From the NCBI GenBank assembly GCA_015956445.1, contig WIUZ02000014.1, positions 1 through 64,000 on the forward strand: a stretch of DNA of 64,000 nucleotides, read 5' to 3'. The notes under the pieces were generated by a model that saw nothing but the letters and a program-made list of their open reading frames with translations, made no database searches and had not been told where the DNA came from. Source of the stretch: Thelephora terrestris. Lineage: Eukaryota > Basidiomycota > Agaricomycetes > Thelephorales > Thelephoraceae. Both the position numbers and the translations under genes were made by a program. This document shows positions 34,069 to 44,699 of this stretch, in pieces; position 1 is the stretch's first letter, and each line of letters opens with the position of its first letter.

Positions 34069-35161
34069 TGTGGGCGTGTCGAAACACCCTCAAGCTAGGC
34101 TGGTTACGGATGCAGGGGAGAGCAAGAGTGCCTGCCGGTAATGGGGAAGAGCGTGTCACCTGTTGTCTGCTGTGATTCATCCCCGATTGAACTTCGACCC
34201 CGTGAGAGAAAGAATCATAGCCCTGGTTTATTCCGTGTGCACTCACAAGAATCAGCAGTGTCTCTGAAACACTGATGTGTTCCGTGGTCCCGTGCAACGT
34301 GGTCAGCCCATGCAAACCAATGGCGACGCCGCCGAACGGCGAGCTGACACAGGTGCCTGGCGTTTCCATCGGCTGCCACGCCAAAAAACCAAACTAGCAA
34401 CTCCACTAGTAAATTGGACTCCGCAGTGAGGTTGTTGGGCGCTTTCCCAAAAAGTATACTTTTGGCGAACGGAGAAGTCCCGATCATGATCCTGCCCCAC
34501 AGCGCTTAATTACCACACATTCAATTGCATCCGCCTCCGTAACTGCGGGGAAGGCACACGGAGTCTCCGAGATCCGTGGAGTTCTTCTGAGGCTTTTTTC
34601 CCGACCGCTCTACTTCTGTGGGAACCTTCTAGCAGACAGGGGCCCGAACCTTTGGTTTGCCAAAAGGTTTACCGATTGGCAACCGATAGACCCTGGAGCA
34701 GAGGCCAATCTACTGGCCAAGGCACCGTTTTCCAACGGAATTTCTGTGGAGACCTCTAGCAGACAGGGGCCCGAACCTTTGGTTTGCCAAAAGGTTTACC
34801 GATTGGCAAACCGCTAGACCCTGGAGTAAAGGCCAATCAACTGGGCAAGGCGCCATTTCTCAACGGACTTTGGACCCAGCGGGGCTTTATCGCTAAATGC
34901 TGCCTTCCATCTGCCTGTCGGTCACGAAATAGTCCGCGTTACAGGTTCAGTTCCCCTTTTGAAGTTCGCGTTCCTTTGTCCAGCCGGCCTGCCATGTAGG
35001 AACTCTTCTGTTATCAGATGGCCATTCTGCCCTGTGTATGCCTTAAAAGTGCAGACCTCTGGCTTACTGCCTTACCTATCCTTTTTGCCTCGTCTCCCCT
35101 ACCTGTCTTGTCTACCCTTACTGCCTAGCCCACCGCTCCTGCCTGGCCTATCCTGTGCACA
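34069..35161. promoter_or_regulatory. Divergent promoter between the two helicase genes
   Basis: About 1.1 kb separates the pif1 start (minus) from the RecQ-type start (plus). It contains a two-copy 127-bp tandem repeat (separate entry). The 60 bp before the plus-strand start are strongly pyrimidine-rich (CCTACCTGTCTTGTCTACCC). Minus-strand frames of 90-158 codons at 33.9-34.5 kb overlap pif1 exon 1 in another frame and look like shadows. Confidence 0.45.
34614..34868. repeat. 127-bp tandem duplication with dyad
   Basis: Two copies, 34614-34740 and 34741-34868, share CTAGCAGACAGGGGCCCG and GGTTTGCCAAAAGGTTTACC. Copy 2 holds a perfect dyad GGTTTGCCAA / TTGGCAAACC; copy 1 has lost one base of it. 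The repeat lies in the shared promoter region of the two helicase genes. Confidence 0.9.
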
Positions 35162-38100
35162 ATGTCGACAACCAGTAAGCGAAGGCCTCAAGTCGTTCAT
35201 TTCATCCGATGTGCTAATCTATCTCTGCAGCCCCCAAAAACACCTTTTGCATCGTGTGCAAGAAGGATTTCAGCAACTACAAGAGCCTCCAAAACCATTT
35301 TCGATCCCAACATGCCCCTCTTTACGTCACCGACTCTGGTGAGTTTCGTTAGCTCAGCCCACCTCCTCACGACAAGTAGCTCACCTTGTTGCTAGCTGGC
35401 ACCTACCTTCTCACCAGGCCAGAGGGTAAGGGGGGTGTCTTGTGTCACCTGTGCAAAATACCTTGTGCTACCGCGTACCCACTAATCAAACGACACTATG
35501 AGGATGGCCACAAGCTGTCTGTCACCGTCTCTTCGGTACTCCACAAGCAGCGTCCCCTCCCGAGGTCACTGGCGTCCCGGCCAGCCCAGTCAACCACCGA
35601 AGATTTTGATATGGAAGATGACGATGAATCCATGTCGATCGATGTTCCCTCCCATTCTTTCGATGAAACCATAGAACCTTCCGAGCCAGGGACAGATGAA
35701 GAGGACGGGTGGGAACTAGGTTCCTCTTACTCAGATGCATCTACCGAAGCATTTGTGGGAGAAGATTGGGACGACGTCGTTCCCCCCTCCTTCCATTTCT
35801 CTGTTCACATTCCCTCTCCCCCCAACGACGAGGAACCCGAATTCAACGAGAACTCAGCAGAACTTGCCCCAAAACCAGATGACAAGGCCACCTCTGGCTC
35901 GGGTTGGGCGTGTGGGTCGGATAGTGAGTCTTTCATCTAAACGCCTCTGCATAGACCACTGCTAATCCAGTCTGCTCAGAACTGTGCTACGATCAGCCAC
36001 TCTGCAATTTCGGCTACGCCCTTAATGAAGAGGTTAAGGCAATCATTTGCATTGTTTGTCGCCGTGGCGTTCCTCTGGACATGCTCCACTCACACTCGAA
36101 GGTTCACCATCCCGGAAGATCTGTTCTGCCTTCTGGACAGCAGGCAACAGTGGTTGAACCACTCTCCAGCGGTGGTTACCGTAGCTCCAAGGCCAAAAAA
36201 TACCACCAGCCTGCCCGACAAAGGCCTGTGGATGGGTTGGAGATCCTCAAAGGCTTCCTGTGCCCAGTCCTAGACAATGGCTCGCCGTGTGACATGGCTT
36301 TTGTTGCACAGTCAACATTCACTCGCCACCTGTCTGATCACGCCGGGACTCGTGGAAGCAAACTGGACCCGCCTTCATGCACCTCCTATGTCCAGACCCT
36401 ATTCCACCAAGGAGGGCTACAGAGTTACTTTGCCATTGATCCCTCTCTTTCCAATGCAGATCCCTCGTCCGCTTCTGCCTATGCCCATGCTGTTAGGATG
36501 CTCCAAACCATTCCAAAACCCAACATTCCCATCTCAGACAACGACAAAGACCGCGCTTCAATCCATTGGCTCACCAGGTGGCCAGAACTTCTCAAACCAT
36601 ATACCACCAACAGGGAGAGTGTCGGTTTCCTCAGGTCATTGGTCTCCTTTCCTGACCCCAGCTCTGATCCGCAGTGGCTCACACAACTTCATGACCACGG
36701 GTCCCGTTGGTGGAAAGACGCAGAGGCTGCACACGTCAGCTGCTCTTGGAACGTCTCAATCATGTTGAAGTCCCACGAACAGTAAGCTACCCCCTTTTAT
36801 CCCTCAAAAAAACCACTAAATGTTGCCGTTCAGGTACATGGGTGCTTGGAAGGTGCTCCGCGAGCCTGACAGCGCTCGACGTTATTGTGGAACAGCGATA
36901 TCCCTTCTCGCTTTCTGCCTCAGAGCCTGTTTTCTACCGACGACTGCCACCCCGACTCGGTTCACCGATGAGCAGCTTGAAACGCTCAAGGACTACAAGG
37001 AGTACCTGACATCAGTTGTCGATTCATCAGCTGCAGATGTTGAGAGGTTTCAAACGGCTCTTTTTTCTGTCTTGTTCCGAAAGCCTGGGCTCAATATCGC
37101 TCCAGCCGGCCGTCTATCCTGCCCCGTTCAGTCCTACCTTGCTCTGGTTTCACTTCGAACCATTGGTGACTTTGTCAAGCCTGGTCTCGTCACCCAACCA
37201 ATATCAAGGTTGATGTACCTTTCGAGGGGTGCGATCCTTCAAGCCGCCCTTCGTGAACATGACAACGCCGAAGGGATCACAAGGCAAGCCACCCATTGGG
37301 TGTTCAGATCTAACCCGCTGATCATCTCCCCCTGCAGGACCGTCAAGGTGTTGTGTGAAAAGCATCTTGGGATGGGAGAGGGTAAAATTTCCGACGAGCT
37401 TATCTCCTTGAGGAAATATGCGTCTTCCTTGGCCCTCAGGGAACCTGGCAATCCCAGCATCCTATATAACCCGGACTACACCGCACTCGCATTTCGGGGA
37501 CAGAACTTGTCTTTCTCCAACCTTCAACTGGGGCTGAACCAGCTGATACAAGACACCTGGACTCGACTTCTGGCGTTCACCAAAAACAAGATCGAAGTTG
37601 TGCTTCCTCCCTTGATGTCCGAGGACGTTCGTTCAACCGCTGTTGGCAAATCGTTCATAGACGAGATTACAACCAACCCACCCACCCTCCCACTTCTATT
37701 CGCAATGTCTGAATGTTCTGGATTGCCGCTCCTCAGACCCAAGGCCCAAGTTGGTGACGGGGAGATGTTCGAGGTGGACCCAAGTGCATCGGAGGAGTTC
37801 TTCCACAGGATCAAGCCTATTGTCGAGGCTATCGCCTTCCTGGTACATACCACCAGCTCTGGGCCTCTCCGGCTTTCGGAAGTCGTTGAAGACCGGTATC
37901 GCAATGGTTCTAACCAACAGAACCTCCTTATATCACACGGACTTGTGTTCCTCCTTCGGAGGAACCTGAAGTCCTCTACTCTACGAGGACACAGGTCGTC
38001 GGTGATACACTTTCCCCCCAGAAAGGTTGTGGAGCTGCTAGTCTATTACCTTGTGGTGTTCCGCCCGGTCGAGGTTTTTCTCGCTGCAAGCTTGGGATGG

Positions 38101-40873
38101 GCGGATCAACATGCCGCATACGCCCAGTTTCTATGGGTTGTGAAGGGACAGAAGTTGAAACCACAAGGGTTGACTGACATTGTCGCACGCCATACTGATC
38201 GCTACTTCAAATGCAGACTTACTGGATCGCAACTTCGTCATGTGCTCATCAACATCCAGTCTGTCTTCCTTCCCCCAATCATCGACCCCTCCGTTCAGAA
38301 ATTGGGTGATTCTCAGGCGGGCCATGGGTCCAACATTGCTAACCGTGTTTATGGACAGCGAATTGACCACCTGCCTGGTGAGGAGGCTGCCATGTTTACA
38401 TTGACTTACCACTGGTGTCAGAGAGTACACTCTCTTCTTGGTCTTGGCCAGGAGGACCCACCAATCCGCCCTCTACCACACCTATTTGCGCCCTTCCAGC
38501 AGGTGTCTCCATCTGGTCATGCAGCACCTCATTCCCCTTCTTCCGACGACATCATGAGGCAGGTACACCATGCACTGAACTCTGGATTCTCTTTTGCCAC
38601 CCAGGAGCTTGCAAAGCATTGCGAAAAGGTCCTGAAGGAGTCGATTTTGCAGGTAGTTGGGCCTGCCCTTGCTTCAATTGGTTCCTCTGGGTCTGCAACC
38701 GCTGGACCCTCCTCATTTGCGCAAGACTACCCTCCAGCCCCACCAACAGCAGTGAGTTTGCAATCAAAAACTTTCTGCCTGTGGTTGACCGGCTCTCTAT
38801 AGTTGGATATTGACCTTGTCTGTGAGCAACAGGCACCCACCATCACAGAAGATCACCTGCTCCGAACCCTGTCGCTCTATACAAGACAAGCGGGGTCCAC
38901 CTTCACCAGTCAAAATCAGCGGCTCCTTCTCCAAGCAGTCCTTGAAGGGGGATATGACGCTGTCATGGGAATTTTACCCACAGGCTCTGGAAAGTCAATC
39001 GCGATCTTTGGTCCCGTACTTGCTGAAAGTTCTGGGACTTCCGTGGTCATCACCTGCTATGCAGCCCTTTGTCGCCAGCTTGCCGAGCAGGCGCGCTTCC
39101 TTGGGATCAGTCATCTCGTCTGGAGTGACAGGAACCTTGATGGCAGCCCCAACTGTGCATCTGTACGACTGGTCATAATGATAGCTGACGACATGGTTTC
39201 CGATGAAGCGAAAAGGCAAGCAGGTTTCATTCAACACACATCAGCCATGCTCATTTTACTCTAGGTTTATTGAGAGCAATTCCGTTGTTCGAATCGTCTT
39301 GGACGAAGCGCATTCAGCCTTCTTATCCCAATATCGGCCAGTTATGCAGTCCCTCGTCAACCTCAAGAAAGCCACAGTCCAAAGGGTTTTACTCACTGCA
39401 ACCCTCATCCCAGAGCATGAACCGGTTCTCAAGGAACACGTCGGGATACCTGCCTCTGCACGAACACTGGTATTGTGTTCTCCAACCGCGCGTTCCAATC
39501 ATCGGCTGCAAATGCCTCTCATACAAGCTCCCAAGTCGGTCTTCGACGTGGGTACTCAACTGGCTTCCATCCTACTTGACTCTTGGGGCGAGGATCCAGC
39601 AGTGCGAGGGATAATATTCGTTCGGTCCATTGCAAAGCTGGAGGAATTTAGCGAGTCCTGCACCTTCCCTGTTTGCACATTCCACGGCCGCATGTCCGAG
39701 GAAAACAAGGAAAATCAGTTCACCTCCTGGCTCTCCAACAAACACCCAGCAAAGTGGATGGTGTCAACTACGGCACTCCTCCACGGTGTCGACTATCCTC
39801 GCGTTGACGCCGTCGTGTTCCTGCAGTGTCCCTTCGGCTTGTACGACTTTGTCCAAGGAGCAGGCCGGGCTGGTAGATCCGGCCAAGATTCTCTGGTGGC
39901 CATTCTCCACAACGGCACTTCCCCCACCATGCCAACCGAGAACGTGTACGATTGTCGGCCAGTGATGAAGCGAATCATCACCGCCGCGAGATGTCGACGC
40001 CTTGGTATCTCCGAAGTTATGGACGGTATAGGGGTGCCTTGTTCCGAACTCCCGAACTCACTTCTGTGTGACTTCTGTGAGGGAAGTGTCCACCCGCTCA
40101 TTGCAAAGGCAATAAACCAACCCTCCCAATCCCCGCCTCAAGGGACTACCTGTTTGGATAGACCCATGAACACCCCCTTGACAACTCAGCCAACGTCCAT
40201 CCTCCAGGTTCCAACGAACACTCCACCTTTGGCCTCCGTGCAACCAATCAGTCCCCCTGCTACCCCCCTTTCCTTACCTCCCCCCACACCCTCCCTGGCC
40301 ACGCAGCTCAGCGGATATACGGCTCAGTCGAACGCCGACAACCAAAAAGAACACGCGCAGCAAATCAGACAGCTGATGGAGCGTTTCGGCGGATGCTTCG
40401 CTTGCCGAATCAAGTCCGACACCCATGGCCCTTGCCACGTCCAATGCGGTAGCAGCGGGGCGTCCGGCTGCTCGGTCGATAGACACCTGGCCTTCTCTTG
40501 CACGGACTTCCCCCACAAGTACGGATGGATCGATTGGAAAGCATCTCACTTCAGGTGGGACAGGAGTGTTCACAGATGCTATTTCTGCGGGCTTCCTTCT
40601 ATCGTGACTGGTCCCTACCACAGAGAGAAGAATGTGCACAAGTTTCCTGGAAAATGCCTGTTCAGTGACACCGCAGTTGTCGCAGCATGGCACGTCTTAC
40701 ACACCCCTGAACTATTTCAACTGCTCCAAAAAGAGTTGGGGTTTACTCCCGGACCAGATGCACCCAGTAGCTTTGCAAAATGGCTGATGGAGCAGCAGTC
40801 ACCCAAGGAGGATATTGGACTCCTGCGCGTGTTTTCCTGGCTCTGCAATCACTACTACCGCAGTTCTTTCTAG
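35162..40873 (+). CDS. Zinc-finger / tyrosine-recombinase-like / RecQ-type helicase, 1,796 residues
   Basis: Seven exons: 35162-35174, 35231-35338, 35396-35923, 35980-36781, 36834-38751, 38803-39215 and 39265-40873; all frames fit. N-terminus: two C2H2 fingers (FCIVCKKDF..HFRSQH and LCHLCKIP..HYEDGH), then an OrsD-like pair (ICIVCRRGVPLDMLHSHSK and FLCPVL..C..FTRHLSDH). Residues about 820-990 carry a tyrosine-recombinase pattern: GPLRLSEV (Arg about 829), QLRHVLI (about 950) and QAGHGSNIANRVYG, with His about 979 and Tyr nine residues later, the spacing of XerD/Cre. The first His of the HxxR box is replaced. From about 1,150 on is a RecQ-type helicase: LPTGSGKS, VLDEAHSAF, LLTATL, CTFHGRMSEENK, HGVDYPRVDAVV and QGAGRAGRSGQDS. 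A Cys/His-rich tail follows (CFACR..C..C; CYFCGLP). The sixth intron is GC-AG. OrsD-RecQ proteins are known in fungi, including telomere-linked helicases; the recombinase reading is inference. Confidence 0.85.
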
Positions 40874-41569
40874 GGCCTTAGTTTGTACCTTTATCTGTTT
40901 TCAAGTTTCTCGGACATTGATTTGTCAGGTGGTTCTGGTGTCTGTTCCGTCGTCTTGCCGACAAGTATCTGCCCTTCCTCCTTAGTCTTTGCGCGCGCCC
41001 CATTTCGGTCATATGGAAGGTTGACGCTTCAGTTTCTGGTCTCAGCTCCGGTCGCGTTCGGCTTAGTTTTGTTCCTTTTCCGGTCCTTATGTTATGGGTT
41101 ATTTTCTTCTTTTCACTGTTTGAGAATTCTACTCCCCGGGTTCGCTCTACGCCTCTATCGCCTCTATTTCCTTCCGTGTGTTCCATTCGCGGTTATCGTT
41201 ACGACTATTATTCCTTCTCTCTCTTCTCTGTTTTTGGGCTAGTGTGCATGAGTTTTTTCTGAGCGTTGACAGGCAATTTATTTGAGGAGGGCAACGTCCA
41301 CTTCGACTGGGTTGGGTCAGTATCGTTGTTCATCGGGCTTATGGCGGTTTTCTCGCGTGTTCGCGGTAGTGCGGCTGCCTTGCGCATCGGTTTTGGATTT
41401 ACTTATGTTACATTTTTGAGTGCTCATTTTTTGGGTTAGGTCATTGTCACCTCCATAAAACGCTTGAAGGAATCAACGGTTGATGTGTGATTTGATGTTC
41501 GCGGTAAAGGATTTGCGTCGAGAGTGGGGAGGAGGTGGACAGCACTAAGATGCTATCGATGTGAATTGC
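40874..41569. other. No gene recognised
   Basis: T-rich and pyrimidine-rich downstream flank of the RecQ-type gene. A 119-codon plus-strand frame starts 10 bp after the stop and is hydrophobic without family features. No inverted repeat matching the left side of the three-gene block was found by eye. Confidence 0.45.
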
Positions 41570-41690
41570 GTAAGCAGGATTGCGTGAAAACTTTGAAGGC
41601 CCCATGGCGATTTTGATGGATGATGTAAAATTGCTTACAGCATCACGCCCTGGGTTTGGGCAATCGCCGATTGCTCACAAATGGCATTGC
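41570..41690 (+). repeat. Dispersed repeat A, copy 3
   Basis: Plus-strand copy, GTAAGCAGGATTGCGTGAAAAC, shifted slightly to ATTTTGATGGATGATGTAAAA. The palindromic core is partly decayed here (GATGATGTAA / TTACAGCATC). Confidence 0.7.
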
Positions 41691-43362
41691 GATGTTTTTT
41701 GTGGATGGTGTAATGTGGGTTATCACGCAACTTAGACTCATCTGCAAACCGTCCGCAAATTATAGCTAAGAGATTATCCGGATTTACGGCGCCCTCACGA
41801 TGGCCCATAATTATGAAGAGGTTTTCTGGACAAAGTTACTTCTCATCTTGCCCGAGAGGCGAATCTGGACTTCAAATTTCGCCTCACTAACGATGTCGCT
41901 CTCACATCGGAGGAACACTTCCGTCTACATTGCCGCTGTCGGTCTTTGCAGATGGTTGCGAGACGAGAGGACTCCAACAAAGGTCTCTCGTCAAGTGCAA
42001 CCTCCTTCCACTCTAACCACTGTCGGTCATTGCGGTTGTCCCTGCAGCAGTGGGTTCTGGGGGACAGTGCCTTGCTATCTTCTTGGTAAGTTCCCCTCCC
42101 TGCCCCTGTACCCTGTGCGGGTTGCTAATGGTTTTTTTTCGTTTCCAGTTATTTCCTTCCCTGAGACTGCTAAGTGGAACGGTCCCGCTGACGAGTAAGT
42201 CTCGTCGCTCCAACTCTTGTCGAGGAAAACAATGACCAGGCGATTGACTTTACAGAATGAATCATCCGTGTCGATATCACCGCCAAGACATGAGGGCAAT
42301 AAATTAAAGCTGTCGATTCCCGTGGCGCTCCCCCCTCCACCACCCACAGCGCCCGCCTTGGCACGGTGTTATGTGCCATTCACACACCCTTGACGAGAGA
42401 TTGTGTTGGATTCTCACCGTACTTGTGAACCCCACAATGTCATGATGTTTTAGACAGGCAAGACATTTGTGACGTATATACATAACATTTGTTGAATGTT
42501 GTACCATGTTTCTCTCCCTTGTCTCACCATTGGGTTATAAGTGGTTGCTATGCATCGCTCATCGCTTTGCGTCAGCTGGGTTTCCTCGAGGGGCTCAACG
42601 CCCAGGATAGTACCATTCTCGAGTCACCCCGCTACTAAACACTCATATCGCCAGGCTTCTCAAGCGCACCTTGCAGGTATTCATTGCAGGAGATAAGCTA
42701 AAAACAGTACACAAAATCCGTAAGAATGATCAGGCTGCCCACGAGTCCAACAAAAGGCGTGGTCCGAGATAAGAGACGTGTAAAAGCGAAGGAAATAAAA
42801 CAGTAAATCTGGCCTGGACAACGAAAATACCCTCTCCAAGGGCTCCGGACATGACAGCGGTAACAACCTCCCTGAGGGTCTTGGTAGCTTCGTTTCCAGT
42901 CGAGGTGTGATTATCGGACAACAGCCTCTTCAACTCTGCGGCACGGCCCTCAGTTGCCATCCTCCTTGGGTTCTTCTTTGGTCTCGTCAACTGTCTGTGA
43001 GTGCGTGAGAGAGAACGCAAGATCAGACCCCAGAACGATAGGCCAGTCGTCAGCCACGTACTTTCCCAGAGTTATTAATCTCCTGGTCCTTTGATGACTG
43101 GGCCCCGTCGTTCGACTCATCAGATGGCAGATCCCTGCTCCTCTTGGAGGCGCTCTCCGGCGATGGTTGGAGCTCATCCTCGTCAGAGGAAATCTCAGGG
43201 ATGTTTTCTGCTGGCGGGGTGTGCTCACGGCGTCAGAGTTGTTTTGTTCGTGCCAGGGCTAAGCCATGGGATCTGCCCGCTCGGCGTACAACCTGACCGA
43301 CGAGTTCAGTTTCTGACATGTGTGATAGGGTTGAGAGATGGAGGGTTCAGCACGAAGCGGGA

Positions 43363-43430
43363 GTTCCCGGGAAAATAAGTCCTGGAAAAACCATGCAGTC
43401 ATGCGAAAGTTTCCCAGGATCCCGTGTTCA
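43363..43430. repeat. Dispersed repeat B, copy 3
   Basis: CCCGGGAAAATAAGTCCTGG, then AAAAACCATGCAGTCATGCG and CTTTCCCAGGATCCCGTG. It lacks the 40-bp middle of the 13.5-kb copy. Confidence 0.65.
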
Positions 43431-44544
43431 TGACTCGACTTCGACGCTATGTGACAGTCTATGTGGCTTGTCCGACTTAACTGGAGAAGCAGGACTATAT
43501 CGAGGGTCGCTTACTTGGCGTCACCATCCAACCCACACTCTCTCTCCAAAACTCCCTTGAAGACAGGCGCCCCAAACGACTCGTGGCTCAGTTCGCTGCG
43601 GGCTATTCACGCATTGCACAGCGAGAAACAGCCCGGTGCAGTGGCATCCTTGGTTCGCACCCAAACATCAACGTAGGGACTCAGAAAGGCCAGTTTCTGA
43701 GCTCCTTCTCGATGCGCATCGCTGATAAGACCAACCGTTCCAGACTTTCGCAAGCCTGGACGGCACTCTTGATCGAGCAGCCTGAGATCTTTGGAGGTTT
43801 CTACGCTTTGCGCTCCTCCCGTCCCCCGTTCTCCCTCGCGACCATCCTCCTGGCTTGTTATGATCCGCGTTCGAACCCCTCGGACGCACATTCGACTTTC
43901 GAGAACCCTCCTCTCTCCAGACAATAAAATCTCCCAATTGTGTTTTGAGAGTCTTGTCCGACTTGCCATCTTGAACAAGCTAAAAAAACTCTTGCAGTCT
44001 CCCTCGTTCCGTCCCTAGTTCTTCTTAAGTCTACCACTTATGGTCACCACACCTGTCTTTACTCAGCCGTTCCTGTATAGCTAATGATGAAATGCTAACG
44101 GTTTCACCGCGTGACGAGAAAGCCTTTTCAGGGCTCCCAGCAAGCCAACCTGAATTGGAAGCTTTATAGGCCGCGTGAGGGTTCTTCGCAACTGAGCTGT
44201 CCTTCTGGAGAAGTAGAACCGGCATTTTCGGCGACGGTAATAGCGAACGGATTTGCAAGGGCTACGGAGTGGGTATCAAGGTACGACGCAACACCACTGG
44301 ATGGGGGCAATACACAGGTGGTTTTACAAGAGGGGTGAAAAAACATATACCATTAGAACTTGAGAGCAAGCATCAAAAATCGCCAATGTCGGCACCGACA
44401 CCAAAAGATGCAGCGTGTGAGTATGTAGAGTACAGACATGATACCTAAATTCACTGTCCTTTCCCTGTATTCCCGTTGCGAAAAGATTGTTTACAATCAA
44501 CATTTACCTGAGTCAGTGCAACGATCAGCTGTGCGGACTCCATT

Positions 44545-44650
44545 GTTGAGCAATCACATCACCACCCAGGTGTGATGGTGTAATCACTTTTACACCATCC
44601 ATCAAAATTCCTTAGGGGTGTTCGAAGTTTTCACGTAATGCTGCTTACTC
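44545..44650 (-). repeat. Dispersed repeat A, copy 4
   Basis: Minus-strand copy with an intact palindromic core (GATGGTGTAATCAC, then TTTACACCATC) and the end TAATGCTGCTTAC. Confidence 0.75.
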
Positions 44651-44654
44651 GATC

Positions 44655-44698
44655 CGGCAAGCAAGGTTTTGGCCGAAGCCCTGAGCATTTTCTAGTAG
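44655..44698 (+). repeat. Dispersed repeat E, copy 3
   Basis: CCGGCAAGCAAGGTTTTGGCC, then GAAGCC, GCATTTTCTAG. It directly follows repeat A copy 4, as at 18.1 kb. Confidence 0.5.
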
Positions 44699-44699
44699 C

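Larger units (their letters stand above)
41570..44650. mobile_element. Possible 3.1-kb element between inverted repeat A copies
   Basis: Copies 3 and 4 of repeat A face each other in inverted orientation 3.1 kb apart, as transposon ends would. Inside are a repeat B copy and unassigned frames: minus 42,730-43,228 and plus 43,490-43,930, the latter reading DYIEGRLLGVTIQPTLS and then LVAQFAAGYSRIAQRETARC over about 145 codons if the frame is followed upstream. No transposase was recognised and no target duplication was found, so the pairing may be coincidence. Confidence 0.3.

Noticed and set aside
33908-34487. Minus-strand frames of 90-158 codons upstream of pif1
   Set aside because: They overlap pif1 exon 1 in another frame and show no family features.
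36277-36768. 163-codon frame inside the RecQ-type gene
   Set aside because: It overlaps exon 4, whose own frame carries the OrsD-like zinc-finger pattern.
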